The position numbers were made by a program, and so were the translations under genes. From CAYJLW01 sp964370965 (lineage in GTDB: Bacteria > Actinomycetota > Acidimicrobiia > UBA2766), in assembly GCA_964370965.1 (NCBI GenBank), contig CAYJLW010000085.1, positions 1 to 18,398 on the forward strand: a stretch of DNA of 18,398 nucleotides. Direction: 5' to 3'. Of the stretch, positions 7,301 through 13,786 are shown one piece after another; position 1 is the first letter of the stretch, and the number at the start of each line of letters is the position of its first letter. The notes beneath the pieces are model-generated. The model did no database searches, was not told the DNA's origin, and saw only the letters and a program-made list of their open reading frames with translations.

Positions 7301-8421
7301 GTGTTACCCCTGCGCTTCGTGCCGCCTCGCGGCGACGGATTCCCGCCGGTCGGCTTGTTGCCGGCGGGTTGCCCCTTCTTGGGCACGACCTTCTTGCGCG
7401 GCGCGGGCGGACCGGCCTCCCCGCCCTCCGCAGACCCCTGAGCCTTCTTGCTCTTGGGGGGCACGAGCCGGGGGGGTGCCTTGCGCGCACCCGGCTTCGC
7501 CCCTGCCTTTCCCCGCCCGTCCCCCTTGGCCCCCTGGCTCCCCTGCGGGGGGGGTCCCGCCTTCGCCGGGGCGACAACAGCCTGGGCGGGAGAGCGGCGC
7601 AGAATGACCCACTGCTGCAGGATCTGGGCCAGGTTGGACGTGAGGAAGTAGAGGTTCACGCCCGCCGGCAGGCTGAACGAGATGAGGCCGAAGAAGACGG
7701 GGAAGAACTTCGTCATCGTCTTCATCATCTGGGGTTGGGCGTCGGCCTGCGGGTTGTTCCTCTGCATCTGCACCTGCTGGAACCACCCTGTGCCCACAAT
7801 CAGTGCGACCAGGATCATGTGGGGCAGCACGTACCAGACGCCCTGGCCCGCACTCAGGGCCTGGGAAGGGCTCACGCCCAGGTTGATCCCGAGGAACAGC
7901 GACGCGCTCTGCGCCTTCGCGAGCCCTCCCGCCTTCACGGCGTCGTTCGAGGCCTTCAGGTCCCGCCAGAGCCGCGAGCTGCCCGGGACGAAGTTCGTGG
8001 CGATGAACCCGGGGATGGCCTTCTTGCTCCCCTTCGGTGGCCGGTAGCGGATTACCTGGAACATGGCGAACAAAAGGGGCATTTGCACTATGAGGGGCAA
8101 ACAGCCCGCTGCCGGGTTCACCTTGTTGGCCTTGTAGAGCGCCATCATCTCCGTGTTGAGGCGCTGGCGGTCGTTCTTGTACTTGGCCTGCAACTTCTTG
8201 ATCTCGGGTTGCAGGAGGGCCATGGCCCGCATCGACTTCGTGGACTTCGCGGTCAAGGGGTAGAGGAGGACCCGCACGCTTATGGTGAGCAGGATGATCG
8301 CGACGCCGTAGTTGGGGATGATCGAGTAGAACCACGCCAAGACTCCACCGAGGGCATGTTCCAGGGCGCCGAAGACCCACTCGATGGGATTCCCGCTGGC
8401 GGCGAGCACCGCGGTTCTCAC
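7297..8421 (-). CDS. yidC: Membrane protein insertase YidC (Oxa1 family)
   Basis: A 374-aa insertase that places membrane proteins in the bilayer, alone or with SecYEG. It is of the Gram-positive type, without the large periplasmic domain. Hydrophobic segments lie at about 23-57, 107-124, 196-213 and 238-272. The conserved groove arginine is R50 in LTISVRVLLYPLT. A loop of about 70 residues (125-195) separates the second and third hydrophobic regions, as in other actinobacterial forms. The last ~100 residues form a Lys/Pro/Gly-rich basic tail, likely ribosome contacting. GTG 8421 is chosen because it overlaps the yidD stop (GTGA) and has AGAGG six bases upstream. GTG 8409 is an alternative; longer in-frame versions only read the shadow of yidD. 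It is coupled at both ends to yidD and jag. Confidence 0.95.
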   Translation of the reverse strand: MRTAVLAASGNPIEWVFGALEHALGGVLAWFYSIIPNYGVAIILLTISVRVLLYPLTAKSTKSMRAMALLQPEIKKLQAKYKNDRQRLNTEMMALYKANKVNPAAGCLPLIVQMPLLFAMFQVIRYRPPKGSKKAIPGFIATNFVPGSSRLWRDLKASNDAVKAGGLAKAQSASLFLGINLGVSPSQALSAGQGVWYVLPHMILVALIVGTGWFQQVQMQRNNPQADAQPQMMKTMTKFFPVFFGLISFSLPAGVNLYFLTSNLAQILQQWVILRRSPAQAVVAPAKAGPPPQGSQGAKGDGRGKAGAKPGARKAPPRLVPPKSKKAQGSAEGGEAGPPAPRKKVVPKKGQPAGNKPTGGNPSPRGGTKRRGNT

Positions 8422-8717
8422 GCCCGACCTCTCGGCACGGGGTCGTACCCGGAACCGCCCCACGGGTGGCAGCGGCCTATCCGTCGCAGGCCCAACCAGC
8501 CCCCCCGCAGGACGCCGAAGCGTTCCACCGCCATCAGGGAGTACGCCGAGCAGGTGGGGTCGTAGCGGCAGTGCGCTCTCGGCGACCCGGCCCGCACGAA
8601 CCGGTACCCCTTGATGGCGCCCGTCACCCACCGCGTGGGGGAGCGCCAGGGCCGAGAGGCCCGCTGCGCATTCCCGCTCTCCGGGCTAGCCCCGTCGAGG
8701 ATCGTGGCGGTCGTCAT
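8418..8717 (-). CDS. yidD: YidD, membrane protein insertion efficiency factor
   Basis: A 99-aa protein with the complete YidD core: the amphipathic start IKGYRFV, the cysteine motif CRYDPTCSAYSLMAVERFG (about 50-68) and the end RIGRCHPWGGSGYDPVP. YidD assists insertion of YidC substrates at the inner membrane. The first ~28 residues before VTGAIKGYRF look non-conserved. The ATG at 8717 overlaps rnpA by 32 bases, so a shorter version starting at the internal GTG (VTGAIKG) is possible. The stop overlaps the yidC start. Confidence 0.9.
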   Translation of the reverse strand: MTTATILDGASPESGNAQRASRPWRSPTRWVTGAIKGYRFVRAGSPRAHCRYDPTCSAYSLMAVERFGVLRGGWLGLRRIGRCHPWGGSGYDPVPRGRA

Positions 8718-9030
8718 ACAGTTCCTCGAAACACTCCTCGACGCACCGCGCGAGCTCCTCGTACGTCATCGCCTCGCAGCCCGGTCGTGCAACCACCAGG
8801 CAACTGCCCTCTGGGGCGCCGGATCGACACGCTCGGGCGACCGCGCTCCGCAGTCGCCTCCGCACCAGATTTCGCGTGACGGCGTTTCCGATTCGGCGCC
8901 CCACAGAGTAGCCCACACCCACCTCGCCCTCGCCAAAGAGGACCTCCACGGCGCCGCTTCTCGAGCGCCGTTCCCACGCCGACCGGCGCCGCAGCGCGGA
9001 ACGGGTCAGGCGGGGCGGCACGCCCGGCAC
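8686..9030 (-). CDS. rnpA: Ribonuclease P protein component
   Basis: A 114-aa basic protein, the protein subunit of RNase P that helps the catalytic RNA mature tRNA 5' ends. The family RNR motif is clear: GRRIGNAVTRNLVRRRLR (about 44-61), preceded by the strand VGVGYSV and followed by LVVARPGCEAMTYEEL. The GTG at 9030 is the first start after an in-frame stop: the rpmH stop codon lies in the same frame 18 bases upstream. A second GTG at 9021 would trim three residues. It directly follows rpmH, the universal arrangement, and overlaps yidD at its end. Confidence 0.93.
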   Translation of the reverse strand: MPGVPPRLTRSALRRRSAWERRSRSGAVEVLFGEGEVGVGYSVGRRIGNAVTRNLVRRRLRSAVARACRSGAPEGSCLVVARPGCEAMTYEELARCVEECFEELYDDRHDPRRG

Positions 9031-9048
9031 GGCCCCGCGCCGGCTTGC

Positions 9049-9183
9049 TCAGACCGCCACCCGGTGGCGACCCTTGCGGCGGCGTCCGGCGATGACGCCC
9101 TGCCCCGCCCGGGTCCGCATGCGGTGACGGAACCCGTGCTTCTTGTGACGACGCCGGTTGTTCGGCTGATAGGTCCGCTTCAT
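9049..9183 (-). CDS. rpmH: 50S ribosomal protein L34
   Basis: A 44-aa protein beginning MKRTYQPNNRRRHKKHGFR and ending KGRHRVAV, an unmistakable bacterial L34. The ATG at 9183 is preceded by a GGAAG-type site about ten bases upstream. It is the first gene of the minus-strand block and is divergent from dnaA, the classic marker of the origin region. A leader of some 85 bases follows the proposed promoter at 9277-9282. Confidence 0.96.
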   Translation of the reverse strand: MKRTYQPNNRRRHKKHGFRHRMRTRAGQGVIAGRRRKGRHRVAV

Positions 9184-9276
9184 GTTCCCGCGTCTTCCTT
9201 CGGTTCTTCCGGGCGCTTCCGGGCCCGGCGCGCAGACGTCACACCCCGCCGGTTCGGCCGCCGGAGTGAAGCGGGG

Positions 9277-9282
9277 AGCCTA
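9277..9282 (-). promoter_or_regulatory. Probable -10 element of the rpmH-rnpA promoter
   Basis: On the minus strand this reads TAGGCT within TCTGGTAGGCTCC, a strong actinobacterial TANNNT -10 element, with TG just before it. The -35 position holds only weak sequence (around GGCACA). Transcription would begin near 9270, about 87 bases before the rpmH start. Confidence 0.45.
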
Positions 9283-9350
9283 CCAGAGGGGCCTCCTGGT
9301 GTGCCCTTTCGCCCCCCTTCCATGGCCATCTCCCCTGTTCACGCCAGTGG

Positions 9351-9379
9351 TTGTGGCCGCCTCGCCAAACTGTTAAAGT
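9351..9379 (+). promoter_or_regulatory. Probable dnaA promoter (TTGTGG-17-TAAAGT)
   Basis: TTGTGG at 9351-9356 and TAAAGT at 9374-9379 are separated by exactly 17 bases, a good housekeeping sigma-factor layout in otherwise GC-rich DNA. The start of transcription would be near 9386, so the DnaA-box-like sites at 9448-9478 lie in the early transcribed leader. Binding there could block elongation or nearby initiation. Confidence 0.45.
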
Positions 9380-9447
9380 CCTCCGGCCCGCCGCCCCCAC
9401 GCACTTCCCCTGGCCCGCGGCGACGTCGGTCACGGCCGTCATCGCGG

Positions 9448-9478
9448 GGATCCACATTGTGGAAAACCCTGTGGACTG
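9448..9478. promoter_or_regulatory. DnaA-box-like cluster before dnaA
   Basis: Three sites with the TCCACA core occur in 31 bases: GGATCCACA on the plus strand (9448-9456), and TTTTCCACA and CAGTCCACA on the minus strand (9458-9466 and 9470-9478). The first two face each other as the inverted repeat TCCACA-T-TGTGGA. The last two start 12 bases apart. None matches TTATCCACA perfectly. The position just upstream of the dnaA ribosome binding site suggests DnaA autoregulation and perhaps an origin element. Confidence 0.55.
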
Positions 9479-9493
9479 ACAGGGAGGATGAGT

Positions 9494-10906
9494 GTGTCGA
9501 TTGTGTCCAGCAGCACCCAGACCGCCGCTCGGGATCTCTGGGCTCTGGGTGCTCCCGCGCTCCGCGACGCGATCGGTCCGCCCTCCTGGCAGGCGTGGTT
9601 CGCGGGTGCACATGCCGTCGATTTCGACGGAACCGTCCTGACCCTTGCCGTCCCCGCTGAGATCATCAAGCACCGCATCGAGGAGCGCTTCCTCGCCGAC
9701 GCCCGCGGCCTCCTCACCCGCTCCGCCGGCCACCCCGTCGACATCCGCGTCGTGGTCCGGATCCCCGAGCGCTCCGCCGCGGACCTCGCCCCCGACCCCT
9801 CCGCACCCCTCCTCGCTCCCTCCTCCGAGGTTCCCGAGTTCCTGCCCCCGCCTGTGGACAACCCTGTGGACTACTCGTCCGCTCCCCTGCAGATCATCCC
9901 CACGAACACGTTCGACACGTTCATCATCGGCGAGTCCAACCGTTTCGCCCACGCCGCCGCCCTCGCCGTCGCCGAGAGCCCCGGCATGAACTACAACCCT
10001 CTCTTCATCTATGGCGGCACCGGTCTCGGCAAGACCCACCTCCTCCACGCCATCGTGAACCTCATCCGTAGGACGTCGAGCCTCCGTGCCTCCTACACGA
10101 CCAGCGAGCAGTTCACGAACGAGTTCATCGAGGCCATCCGGGCCGATCGCCGCGCCGAGTTCCGCGAGCGCTACCGCTCCACGGACATCCTGCTCATCGA
10201 CGACGTGCAGTTCTTCTCTGCCGGTGCAGAACGTACGCAGGAGGAGTTCTTCCACACCTTCAACAGCCTCTACCAGGCGAACAAACAGGTAGTGATCGCC
10301 TCCGACCGCCCCCCCAAGGCGATCGCCGCTCTCGAGGACCGCCTCCGCTCCCGCTTCCAGTGGGGCCTCACTATCGACATCAAGCCTCCCGACCTCGAGA
10401 CCCGCATCGCCATCCTGCGCAACAAGAGCGAGCGCAGCAACCTCTCTGTCCCCGCGGACGTCCTGGAGTACATCGCCACCGCCATCCAGGAGAACATCCG
10501 GGAGTTGGAAGGTGCCCTCAACCGCGTCGACGCCTTCGCCAAGCTCGAGGGCCTCCCCATCACCCGAGAGATCGCCGAGGACCTCCTTGCCGACATCGGC
10601 TCCGCCGGCAGCCGTCAAGTGACCTCGGACCTCATCCTGCGCGAGACCTCCTCGTACTACGACGTCACCATCGAAGACCTCCTCGGGCCCAGCCGCCGGC
10701 GGCCTCTCGTCTCGTCCCGGCAGGTTTGCATGTACCTGCACCGAGAGCTCACCGATCTCTCCCTCCCCGCGATCGGCGACATCTTCGGCAACCGCGACCA
10801 CACCACGATCCTCTATGCCCACCGCAAGATCAGCGAGATGATGGCCGAGAGGCGCCAGTTGTTCACACAGGTGACCGACCTCACGAGCAAGATCAAGTTA
10901 GGGTGA
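9494..10906 (+). CDS. dnaA: Chromosomal replication initiator protein DnaA
   Basis: An AAA+ ATPase that binds DnaA boxes and opens the origin; about 470 aa. The N-terminal DnaB-interacting domain (about 1-90, with SWQAWFAG) is joined by a short linker (about 92-130) to the ATPase. Walker A is GGTGLGKTH (174-182), Walker B LLIDDVQ (233-239), and the RLRSRF segment containing the predicted arginine finger is at 283-288. Domain IV carries the DnaA signature FGNRDHTTILYAHRKI (431-446). The linker is far shorter than in Streptomyces. The ATG at 9488 directly abuts AGGGAGG (9481-9487) with no spacer, so GTG 9494, six bases from that site, is preferred; the difference is two residues. It heads the plus-strand arm. 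Confidence 0.96.
   Translation: MSIVSSSTQTAARDLWALGAPALRDAIGPPSWQAWFAGAHAVDFDGTVLTLAVPAEIIKHRIEERFLADARGLLTRSAGHPVDIRVVVRIPERSAADLAPDPSAPLLAPSSEVPEFLPPPVDNPVDYSSAPLQIIPTNTFDTFIIGESNRFAHAAALAVAESPGMNYNPLFIYGGTGLGKTHLLHAIVNLIRRTSSLRASYTTSEQFTNEFIEAIRADRRAEFRERYRSTDILLIDDVQFFSAGAERTQEEFFHTFNSLYQANKQVVIASDRPPKAIAALEDRLRSRFQWGLTIDIKPPDLETRIAILRNKSERSNLSVPADVLEYIATAIQENIRELEGALNRVDAFAKLEGLPITREIAEDLLADIGSAGSRQVTSDLILRETSSYYDVTIEDLLGPSRRRPLVSSRQVCMYLHRELTDLSLPAIGDIFGNRDHTTILYAHRKISEMMAERRQLFTQVTDLTSKIKLG
9853..9873. promoter_or_regulatory. DnaA-box pair inside dnaA
   Basis: TGTGGACAA (9853-9861; TTGTCCACA on the minus strand, the form of box typical of high-GC actinobacteria) and TGTGGACTA (9865-9873) lie in the linker-encoding part of dnaA and encode PVDNPVDY. 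The pair copies the spacing and sequence of the module upstream of the gene. The first site is the best single DnaA box in the window. Confidence 0.55.
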
Positions 10907-11063
10907 ACAAGGACATGCCCGCCGTACAGAAGCCCTCCACAACTCCATCGCGTGGAATTCCAGGCATGTCTGTGCCGCCAGCAGGCCGTTCCCGCGGCGC
11001 TCACATACCCACACGCATCATCAACATCTACATGTTCTCAAAAGACCAACTCGAGGGGGACGA
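10907..11063 (+). other. dnaA-dnaN spacer, without a recognisable DnaA-box cluster
   Basis: These 157 bases would hold oriC in mycobacteria and streptomycetes, but here only degenerate sites are seen (CCTCCACAA near 10933-10941; ATACCCACA near 11004-11012). The part from about 11010 to 11050 is richer in A and T than its surroundings. A purine-rich ribosome binding site (GAGGGGGA) precedes dnaN. No clear promoter or gene was found. Confidence 0.5.
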
Positions 11064-12203
11064 ATGACGGCTGTCACATCCACGACCGACGTCACCACGG
11101 GCTTCCGTTGCGAAAGGGACGTCCTCGCTGACGGCCTCACCACTGCATTCCGGGCGGCAGGTCAGAAGCCCGTGCTGAGCGCCATGGGGGGAGTCCTCGT
11201 CACAGCGGATCCCTCGGGGCGTCTGGAACTGGGGGCGAGCGACGGGGAGGTCACGATCCGCACGGCGGTACCGGCCGACGTCCGCGTGCCCGGCGAGGTC
11301 GTCCTGCACAAGCTCTTCGGCGACATCGTGCGTTCCCTGACGGCGGGCGCGGTGGAGATCAACGTCGACGGCTCCGGTATGGCGAGTGTCTCCGGTGGGC
11401 GCACACACTTCAGCCTGCGCACCTACCCCAGGGGCGACTTCCCCACACTGCCCGAGGTCACCGCTGACATGGTTTCGCTCCCGGGCACGGAGTTGCCGCG
11501 CTCGATCGAGCAGGTCGCGATCGGCGCCAGCCAGGACAGGGGCAGGCCCATCCTCATGGGAGTGCTCTTGGAGGGCACAGGTGACGGCCTCCGTCTCGTG
11601 GCCACGGACTCCTATCGACTCGCGGTGGGCGACATCCTCGTCCCGAACCTTGTGATGCCGGGGGAGAAGGCACTCGTGCCCGCACGGGCGCTCCAGGAGG
11701 TCGCCCGCCTCATCGCCCAGGCCGGCCCGGAGAGCAGGGGTGTGGAGGCCGCCAAGGACGAGCGCCGCATAGCGTTTCGTGTCGATGCCACAACCGTCAC
11801 GGCCGGCCTCATCGAGGGCGAATTCCCGAGCTACCAGCAACTCCTGCCCGAGCAATACCCGAACAGGATGGAGATCGCCAAGGACCACCTCCTTGATGCC
11901 CTCCGGCGGGTGTCACTGCTCGCACGGGACGCCACCCCGGTGCGCCTCACGCTGGAGACGGGAGCGGTGCGGCTCCAGGCGCTCGATCCGGAACTCGGCG
12001 GTGAGGCCGAGGAGGAGGTCGATGCTGTCTATGTGGGGAGCCCGATGGTCGTGGCATTCAACCCGACATACTTGCGGGACGGCCTCGATGCCTGCACCAC
12101 GGACACGGTGATGATCGAGACGGTGGAACCCCTGAAGCCGGCCCTCATCACGCAGGCGGGAACACGGAGCTTCCGATACCTCCTCATGCCTGTGCGAGTC
12201 TGA
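11064..12203 (+). CDS. dnaN: DNA polymerase III beta subunit (sliding clamp)
   Basis: A 379-aa clamp with the three repeated domains of the family. Recognisable segments are GGVLVTADPSGRLELGASDGEV in the first, LLEGTGDGLRLVATDSYRLAV in the second, and FNPTYLRDGLDA with the C-terminal FRYLLMPVRV in the third. The terminal MPVR(L/V) is the conserved hydrophobic-pocket end that binds polymerase and other partners. The ATG at 11064 is preceded by GAGGGGG at a suitable distance. RecF follows after seven bases. Length and motifs are normal. Confidence 0.96.
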   Translation: MTAVTSTTDVTTGFRCERDVLADGLTTAFRAAGQKPVLSAMGGVLVTADPSGRLELGASDGEVTIRTAVPADVRVPGEVVLHKLFGDIVRSLTAGAVEINVDGSGMASVSGGRTHFSLRTYPRGDFPTLPEVTADMVSLPGTELPRSIEQVAIGASQDRGRPILMGVLLEGTGDGLRLVATDSYRLAVGDILVPNLVMPGEKALVPARALQEVARLIAQAGPESRGVEAAKDERRIAFRVDATTVTAGLIEGEFPSYQQLLPEQYPNRMEIAKDHLLDALRRVSLLARDATPVRLTLETGAVRLQALDPELGGEAEEEVDAVYVGSPMVVAFNPTYLRDGLDACTTDTVMIETVEPLKPALITQAGTRSFRYLLMPVRV

Positions 12204-12210
12204 CCGGCCC

Positions 12211-13305
12211 TTGTGGGTCAAGCGTCTCCGGCTGCGGCACTTCCGCACCTACGGGGAGGCGGAGGTCGCCTTCGAGCCCGGGCTCACGGTCGTGAGCGGC
12301 CCCAACGGGGCCGGCAAGACGAGCCTCCTCGAGGCCGTCTACCTCGCCTCGCAATTGCGCTCGTTCCGGGCCGGCGACGACCGGGCCCTGCTGGGAGTCG
12401 GCGAGGAGCTCGGGAGCGTGGGGTGCCGCTTCCAACGGGCGGGCCGCGAGATCGAGGTGGACGTCCTCCTCGGAGACGTCCCCGTGCGCTACCGCCTGAA
12501 CGGCGCCGCCCGGCGGCGCCCGAGGGACGTCCTGGGCCTCTTGCGGGCGGTCGTGTTCTCTCCCGACGACCTCACGCTCGTGAAGGGGCCGCCTGGGGAG
12601 CGGCGGGCGTTCCTCGACGAGGCGATGGTCACGGTCGCCCCCCGCACGGACTCCACCCGGGCCGACTGGGAACGCGTCCTCCGTCAGCGCAACGCCCTCC
12701 TGAAGGCGGTGCGGGGCAAGGCCGCCCCGCCCTCTCTTGAGACGTGGACGGCCACGCTGGCGGACAAGGGGGGGATGCTGGCTGCCGAGAGGCTCCGCCT
12801 CGTTGACGCTCTCGCCCCCCACGTGCGGTCGGCGGTGCGCGATCTCGGCGGCGGAGAAGCCGGGATCGCCTACGACAGCGACTGGGCGCCCCCCGACGCC
12901 GCCCCCGACGCCGCCGCCCTCACCGAGACCCTGCGGCGTGTCCTCACGGACCTGGAGGGCTCCGAGCTCGACCGTGGCCTCACCCTCGCCGGTCCTCACA
13001 GGGACGACCTCCGCCTCACCTTGGGAGGCCGCGACGCACGCACGCAGGCATCTCAAGGGGAGCAGCGCACGATCGCCTTGGCCCTGCGCATGGCCGTGCT
13101 GCGGCGCCTCGACGACGTCCTCGACGAGGCGCCGGTCCTCCTCCTCGACGACGTCCTCTCCGAACTCGACTCGGATCGCAGCGCCGGCCTCCTGGCCCAT
13201 CTTCCTGAGGCGCAGACACTGCTCACGACGGCAGCGGACGGGCTCCCGGACGGTGTGCGGGCCGCGAGTCTCGTCCGGGTGGAGTCGGGCAGGATCATGA
13301 CGTGA
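12211..13305 (+). CDS. recF: DNA replication and repair protein RecF
   Basis: A 364-aa SMC-like ATPase that helps load RecA at single-strand gaps. Walker A is GPNGAGKTS (30-38), the ABC signature SQGEQRTIALALR is at 281-293, and Walker B with the D-loop is VLLLDDVLSELD (309-320). The family motif GPHRDD is at 261-266. The start is TTG 12211: it lies seven bases after the dnaN stop and gives the standard beginning (WVKRLRLRHFRTY). No clear ribosome binding site is present, so it is probably coupled to dnaN. No gnd-like gene intervenes, unlike in Streptomyces and in some mycobacteria. Confidence 0.95.
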   Translation: MWVKRLRLRHFRTYGEAEVAFEPGLTVVSGPNGAGKTSLLEAVYLASQLRSFRAGDDRALLGVGEELGSVGCRFQRAGREIEVDVLLGDVPVRYRLNGAARRRPRDVLGLLRAVVFSPDDLTLVKGPPGERRAFLDEAMVTVAPRTDSTRADWERVLRQRNALLKAVRGKAAPPSLETWTATLADKGGMLAAERLRLVDALAPHVRSAVRDLGGGEAGIAYDSDWAPPDAAPDAAALTETLRRVLTDLEGSELDRGLTLAGPHRDDLRLTLGGRDARTQASQGEQRTIALALRMAVLRRLDDVLDEAPVLLLDDVLSELDSDRSAGLLAHLPEAQTLLTTAADGLPDGVRAASLVRVESGRIMT

Positions 13306-13610
13306 ACGACGACGACCTCACGCCAGTCGGGGACCTCCTGGCACGCTTCCGCCGGCGCTCGCCCGCCCTCCCCGACGCCGGCGAGGCGGCTCTGCTGGCG
13401 CCGCAACGATGGCGGGAATGCCTCGGCGACGATCTCGCGGAGGCCGGAAGGCCGGTGCGCCTCACTGAGGGCGTCCTCACGATCGAGGCCACGGACGCTG
13501 TCGGGGCGACCAGGTTGCGCTACGCCGAGGGAGCGATCAAGGCGCTCCTGAACGAGGCGGCCGACAGGGACGTCGTGCGCCGGGTGGTCGTGCGCGTGAC
13601 GAGGTGTTGA
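13302..13610 (+). CDS. dciA: DciA-like (DUF721) protein
   Basis: A 102-aa protein of the DUF721/DciA family. The core runs from about residue 32, with LAPQRWRECLGDDLAEAGRPVRL, a 'GVLTIEATDAVGATRLRY' strand and a closing helix GAIKALLNEA. DciA proteins interact with the replicative helicase DnaB and act as its loader in bacteria without DnaC, and the M. tuberculosis gene at this place (Rv0004) is of this family. The GTG start overlaps the recF stop as GTGA. The family is weakly conserved, so the call rests on both motif and place. Confidence 0.88.
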   Translation: MNDDDLTPVGDLLARFRRRSPALPDAGEAALLAPQRWRECLGDDLAEAGRPVRLTEGVLTIEATDAVGATRLRYAEGAIKALLNEAADRDVVRRVVVRVTRC

Positions 13611-13644
13611 CGCCCCCGGGAAGCGCTCTCTCGGGGGTGGCGCG

Positions 13645-13786
13645 TGGTAACATGAGGACACCACCGCGTCGGGGCAAATACCGGCTCTGACCTGGGTGTT
13701 CGTACCAGGGCATCGCGGGTGGGTCGTTGCGCCGGGCAGAGCGCGACCGGGTTGCGTCCCCCGTGTGAAGGGCGCCGGGAGCAGTC
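13645..13786 (+). promoter_or_regulatory. Probable gyrB promoter and structured leader
   Basis: TAACAT at 13648-13653, preceded by TGG (extended -10), is the best promoter-like element in the dciA-gyrB spacer; no -35 is seen. Downstream, the leader holds the inverted repeats CCTGG...CCAGG (13691-13709) and GGTCG...CGACC (13722-13748). The gyrB ribosome binding site GGGAG is at 13777-13781. Upstream, CCCCCG...CGGGGG around 13613-13636 could form a weak hairpin after dciA. Confidence 0.35.

Noticed and set aside
7295..7306. GCTCACGTGTTA at the yidC/jag junction as a second parS
   Set aside because: Only 8 of 12 core positions match and the palindrome arms are broken; the shared core TCACGTG occurs by chance.
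8422..8631. N-terminal extension of YidC from an upstream in-frame start at 8631
   Set aside because: The extra 70 residues are an Arg/Pro/Gly-rich shadow of yidD and contain no signal or membrane segment.
10859..10867. TTGTTCACA near the 3' end of dnaA as a DnaA box
   Set aside because: It stands alone, deviates from TTGTCCACA at one base and from TTATCCACA at two, and lies in conserved coding sequence.
13652..13690. A 12-codon upstream frame (MRTPPRRGKYRL) in the gyrB leader
   Set aside because: Its ATG overlaps the likely -10 element, there is no ribosome binding site, and nothing supports its translation.
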